A stretch of 5,365 nt of DNA from CAITQP01 sp964533145 (GTDB lineage Bacteria; Patescibacteriota; Minisyncoccia; Phycocordibacterales; UBA9973). Numbering within the stretch: position 1 is the stretch's first letter; the number at the start of each line of letters is the position of its first letter. The position numbers were made by a program, and so were the translations under genes. Under the pieces are notes generated by a model. The model searched no databases. It saw only the letters and a list, made by a program, of their open reading frames with translations, and was not told where the DNA came from. Of this stretch, positions 2,803 to 5,365 are shown piece by piece. Where the stretch lies: the NCBI GenBank assembly GCA_964533145.1, contig CAZHLG010000026.1, positions 1-5,365 of the forward strand, read 5' to 3'.

Positions 2803-4542
2803 ATGAACATCATATCCGCAATGCGTTCGCGTATTGTTCCTGAGAAGACCGAGGTCGCCCGCGCGCTCGGCGCGTTTTCCCCGCTCGAGAAACTGGGCTT
2901 CATGATCGCCGTCGCAGTCGGCGCATTCGCGGCGCTCGCCCTGCTCTACCGGGTCAGCGCGCACTTCATGGTCCCCGTTCCGGCCAAGGGCGGCACGCTC
3001 GAAGAAGGCGTCATCGGCACGCCGCGCTTCGTCAATCCGCTCCTTGCGGCGAGCGACGCGGACCGCGACATCTCGGCGCTTGTGTATGCCGGCCTCATGA
3101 AAAAGGACGAGGGTGGAGACCTTGTTCCGGACCTGGCCGAATCGTACGAGGTCTCCGCGGACGGACTCACCTACACGTTCACGCTCAAGGAAGCCGCGTT
3201 CCACGACGGCACGCCGGTCACCGCGGACGACGTCATCTTCACGGTCAAAAGCGCGCAGGATGCGGCGCTCAAGAGCAAGGAGCGGGTGTCGTGGGAAGGC
3301 GTGGTCGCGCGCGCCGCAGACGAACGCACCGTCGTCTTCACCCTCCGCCAGCCGTTCGCGCCGTTCCTCGAAAACACGACACTCGGCATCCTGCCGAAGC
3401 ATGTCTGGGAATCGGTGCGCTATGATTCATGGATCTACGACCGGCATAATACAGACAAGGCAATCGGCGCCGGACCGTATACGATCACAGCCGTCTCTTC
3501 AAGCGGATCCGGCGTCCCCGAGCACTACACGCTCTCGGCGCACCGCCAAAAAGGCTCCGACGAGCCTCTGATCGACACGGTTCGCGTGCACTTCTATGCC
3601 AACCAGGAATCGCTGATCGCCGCGTACAAATCCGGCAAAATCGACGCGCTCGGCGGCATCGATCCGGAGAACGCGGAGAAACTGGCCGCAAGCGGCGCAG
3701 ACATCCGCACGGCCCCGCTACCTCGAGTCTTCGGCATCTTCCTCAACCAGACGCAGGCGCCGATTTTTGCCGAAGCATCGGTCCGCACGGCGATCGACAT
3801 GGCAGTGGACAAGGACGCCATCGTCGAGACAGTGCTCCATGGCTACGGAACGGTCGCTGCCGGCCCGATCCCGCAAGGATCGAAGCTTGCGCCGCTCCGC
3901 GCGGCAAGCACGCTCCGCAATCTGGACAAAGCCAAGAGCACGCTCGAGAAGGCAGGCTGGAAACTCGGCGAAGACGGCATCTACGCGAAGACTGTCTCCA
4001 AAAAGAAGCAGCGCCTCTCGTTCGAGATCGCGACCAATGACACACCCGAACTCAAAGCGGCTGTCGACTTGATCGCAGCGCAGCTCCGCGAAGCGGGCAT
4101 CGAAGCGACACCCAAAGTCTACGAAACCGGCAGTCTCAACCAGACAGTCATCCGCCCGCGCAAGTTCCAGGCATTGTTCTTCGGCGAAGTGGTCTCGAAC
4201 CAGTCGGACATCTATGCCTTCTGGCACTCGTCGCAGCGCCTCGATCCGGGCCTCAACATTTCCGGCTACGCGAACTCGAAAGCCGACACGCTGCTCGCGC
4301 AGGGTCTTGCAACGCTCGACCAGACCAAGCGCGAAAGCGCGTACGCGGCATTCCAGAAAGAGATCGCCGCCGACATGCCCGCAGTATTCGTCTATTCTCC
4401 GTCATACATCTATGCCGTCAGGCCCGGACTTCCGGGCATCACGCTCGGCGCAGTCACGACTGCGAGCGACCGCTGGAACGGCATCCGCTCCTGGCATCTT
4501 GCCACGGACAAGGTGTGGAAACTATTTGCGAACAACCATTAA
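2803..4542 (+). CDS. Membrane-anchored family-5 extracellular solute-binding protein (peptide/oligopeptide type)
   Basis: This is a relative of the DppA/OppA/nickel-binding family (SBP_bac_5), which capture peptides or other solutes outside the membrane and hand them to an ABC permease. The family core is clear: GGTLEEGVIGTPRFVNPLL (63-81), the signature LVPDLAESYEVSADGLTYTF (107-126), FHDGTPVTADDVIFT (133-147), ILPKHVWE (196-203), GAGPYTI (222-228), VRTAIDMAVDKDAIVETVL (327-345) and GPIPQGS (354-360). At 579 residues it is about 40-60 longer than typical. The extra length is an N-terminal polar segment of 30 residues plus a helix at about 31-51 (LGFMIAVAVGAFAALALLYR). There is no lipobox cysteine, so it is probably held by an uncleaved helix rather than a lipid. 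No permease or ATPase gene lies beside it in the window. Start at 2803; an in-frame ATG at 2821 would also work. Substrate cannot be told from sequence alone; peptides are the likeliest. Confidence 0.92.
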   Translation: MNIISAMRSRIVPEKTEVARALGAFSPLEKLGFMIAVAVGAFAALALLYRVSAHFMVPVPAKGGTLEEGVIGTPRFVNPLLAASDADRDISALVYAGLMKKDEGGDLVPDLAESYEVSADGLTYTFTLKEAAFHDGTPVTADDVIFTVKSAQDAALKSKERVSWEGVVARAADERTVVFTLRQPFAPFLENTTLGILPKHVWESVRYDSWIYDRHNTDKAIGAGPYTITAVSSSGSGVPEHYTLSAHRQKGSDEPLIDTVRVHFYANQESLIAAYKSGKIDALGGIDPENAEKLAASGADIRTAPLPRVFGIFLNQTQAPIFAEASVRTAIDMAVDKDAIVETVLHGYGTVAAGPIPQGSKLAPLRAASTLRNLDKAKSTLEKAGWKLGEDGIYAKTVSKKKQRLSFEIATNDTPELKAAVDLIAAQLREAGIEATPKVYETGSLNQTVIRPRKFQALFFGEVVSNQSDIYAFWHSSQRLDPGLNISGYANSKADTLLAQGLATLDQTKRESAYAAFQKEIAADMPAVFVYSPSYIYAVRPGLPGITLGAVTTASDRWNGIRSWHLATDKVWKLFANNH

Positions 4543-4565
4543 TAACACGTAATTTTTTACAGAAC

Positions 4566-5365
4566 ATGCCACGACAGCAGAAACCCAAGTCCCCCCTCGG
4601 AGCGATCCTTCAGTCGCTCAAAGGAGACATCCCGCGCTCGAACCTTTCGAGCGCGATCGACCGCGCCATCGGCGCGGATGCAGAGAGCGGCGCGGGCCCG
4701 CAGGGCCCGCGCCGCCAGAACCCCAATCACCGCGGACCCCGCAGAAACCGCCACAACCGGCCGCAGCAGCAGGGCCAGCAGCCCGCGCACGGCACCGGCG
4801 GCAGCCGGCCGAACCACGGCAATCACCCGAACAGCGCAGCCGACCGCAAGAACAGCCGCCAGTCGCGCCCATCCTATCAGTATCCGGAGCACAAGCGCCG
4901 CGGCAAAGCCCCTGCGCACGGCGCGCCGGGACACGAACAGAAACCCGTGGCCAAAAAGCGCGGCCCGTCCATCCCTCCGCCCGAAGACGGCGTGATCCGC
5001 ATCATCCCGCTCGGCGGCGTCGAAGAGATCGGCAAGAACATGACGGCCATCGAGACCAAGGATGACATCATCGTCGTCGACGCCGGCATGGCCTTCGCCA
5101 CGGAAGAGACGCCGGGCATCGACTACGTCATCCCGAACACGACTTACCTCGAAGAGCGCAAGGATAAGATCCGCGCCATGTTCGTCACGCACGGCCACCT
5201 CGACCACATCGGCGGCATCCCGCTCGTCATGAGCCGCATCGGCAATCCGCCGCTCTATTCGCGCCGCCTGACCATTCTCATGATGCAGAAGCGCCAGACC
5301 GAGTTCCCGCATCTCCCCGCCCTCAATCCGATGATCGTCGAAAAAGACGAGACCGTCACCGTCGG
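4566..5365 (+). CDS. rnj: Ribonuclease J, N-terminal part, with long disordered basic extension
   Basis: RNase J is a metallo-beta-lactamase/beta-CASP nuclease that degrades and matures RNA from the 5' end and also cuts internally. The frame is open from the ATG at 4566 to the window edge (266 codons). From residue 143 the family core begins: VIRIIPLGGVEEIGKNM, then IIVVDAGMAFA, ETPGIDYVIPNTTYL, and the metal-binding HGHLDHIGG with H209, H211, D213 and H214 as expected zinc ligands. The beta-CASP region and C-terminal domain lie outside the window. Ahead of the core are about 140 residues rich in Arg, Gln, Asn, His, Pro and Gly (for example RRQNPNHRGPRRNRHNRPQQ), probably disordered and RNA-binding. 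Bacillus RNase J1 lacks such an extension; long basic extensions are known in some other lineages. No later in-frame ATG would leave the core intact, so the extension is genuine. It follows the binding-protein gene by 23 nt with no terminator. Confidence 0.93.
   Translation, partial: MPRQQKPKSPLGAILQSLKGDIPRSNLSSAIDRAIGADAESGAGPQGPRRQNPNHRGPRRNRHNRPQQQGQQPAHGTGGSRPNHGNHPNSAADRKNSRQSRPSYQYPEHKRRGKAPAHGAPGHEQKPVAKKRGPSIPPPEDGVIRIIPLGGVEEIGKNMTAIETKDDIIVVDAGMAFATEETPGIDYVIPNTTYLEERKDKIRAMFVTHGHLDHIGGIPLVMSRIGNPPLYSRRLTILMMQKRQTEFPHLPALNPMIVEKDETVTV

Noticed and set aside
2503..3402. Minus-strand frame of 299 codons across secG and the start of the binding-protein gene
   Set aside because: It is a long open antisense frame made likely by GC-rich third positions. 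SecG and the family-5 signatures on the plus strand decide the matter.
3718..4227. Minus-strand frames opposite the middle of the binding-protein gene
   Set aside because: The plus-strand frame carries continuous family-5 binding-protein sequence through this stretch.
4526..4558. Separate promoter or a terminator just before RNase J (TTGCGA; T run at 4553-4558)
   Set aside because: No acceptable -10 lies at the right distance from TTGCGA, and no stable hairpin precedes the T run. Read-through from the upstream gene is simpler.
4740..4800. CAG/CCG-rich stretch in RNase J as a DNA repeat or CRISPR-like array
   Set aside because: The repeats are short, irregular and in frame, encoding Gln, Pro and Arg of the low-complexity extension; no regular spacer structure is present.
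4557..5312. Minus-strand frame of 251 codons opposite RNase J
   Set aside because: The plus strand carries the HGHLDHIGG metal-binding motif and the RNase J core. The antisense product is Arg/Ala/Val-rich without motifs, as expected of a shadow of GC-rich codons.

Overview
The window starts inside the 5' end of a 16S rRNA gene on the minus strand and ends inside an RNase J gene on the plus strand. The 16S start reads AGAGTTTGATCCTAGCTCAG, followed by GGATGAACGCTGGCGGCG and TGGATAAGGC. That form is familiar from Candidate Phyla Radiation (Patescibacteria), particularly Parcubacteria-type genomes. Several short orphan genes, very short intergenic regions and a membrane-anchored solute-binding protein fit that assignment. 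It rests on about 50 bases of 16S plus context, so the phylum is likely but not proven.

Layout: (1) 1-223 is the rRNA operon start, read leftward: the 16S 5' end, a GC-rich hairpin abutting it, an rRNA leader and a sigma70-type promoter with a GC-rich discriminator. (2) 262-2435 holds four small unrecognised genes, each apparently its own transcription unit: a four-helix membrane protein (319-777, +), a helical soluble protein (850-1479, -), a two-helix membrane protein (1582-2019, +) and a 92-residue soluble protein (2125-2403, +). Three strong hairpin terminators separate them, the first shared by two converging genes. Two of the genes carry almost the same promoter, 30 of 32 bases alike, with an AT palindrome in the spacer. 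The other two diverge from overlapping promoters. (3) 2456-5365 is a GC-richer block of conserved-type genes in one direction: secG (protein export), a family-5 peptide/oligopeptide-binding protein with an N-terminal membrane anchor, and the start of rnj (RNase J) with an unusual disordered basic N-terminal extension.

Working together: SecG belongs to the SecYEG channel, through which the membrane and binding proteins here would be inserted or exported. The binding protein would capture peptides at the cell surface, but no permease or ATPase gene lies beside it. RNase J would process or degrade RNA. The link between these three is gene order only.

None of the seven protein starts has a recognisable Shine-Dalgarno sequence, and predicted leaders are short and A/T-rich where a promoter can be placed. 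No CRISPR array, tRNA, insertion sequence or integrase is visible. The best candidates for something undescribed are the duplicated promoter/operator cassette, the cluster of orphan small genes beside the rRNA operon and the RNase J extension.
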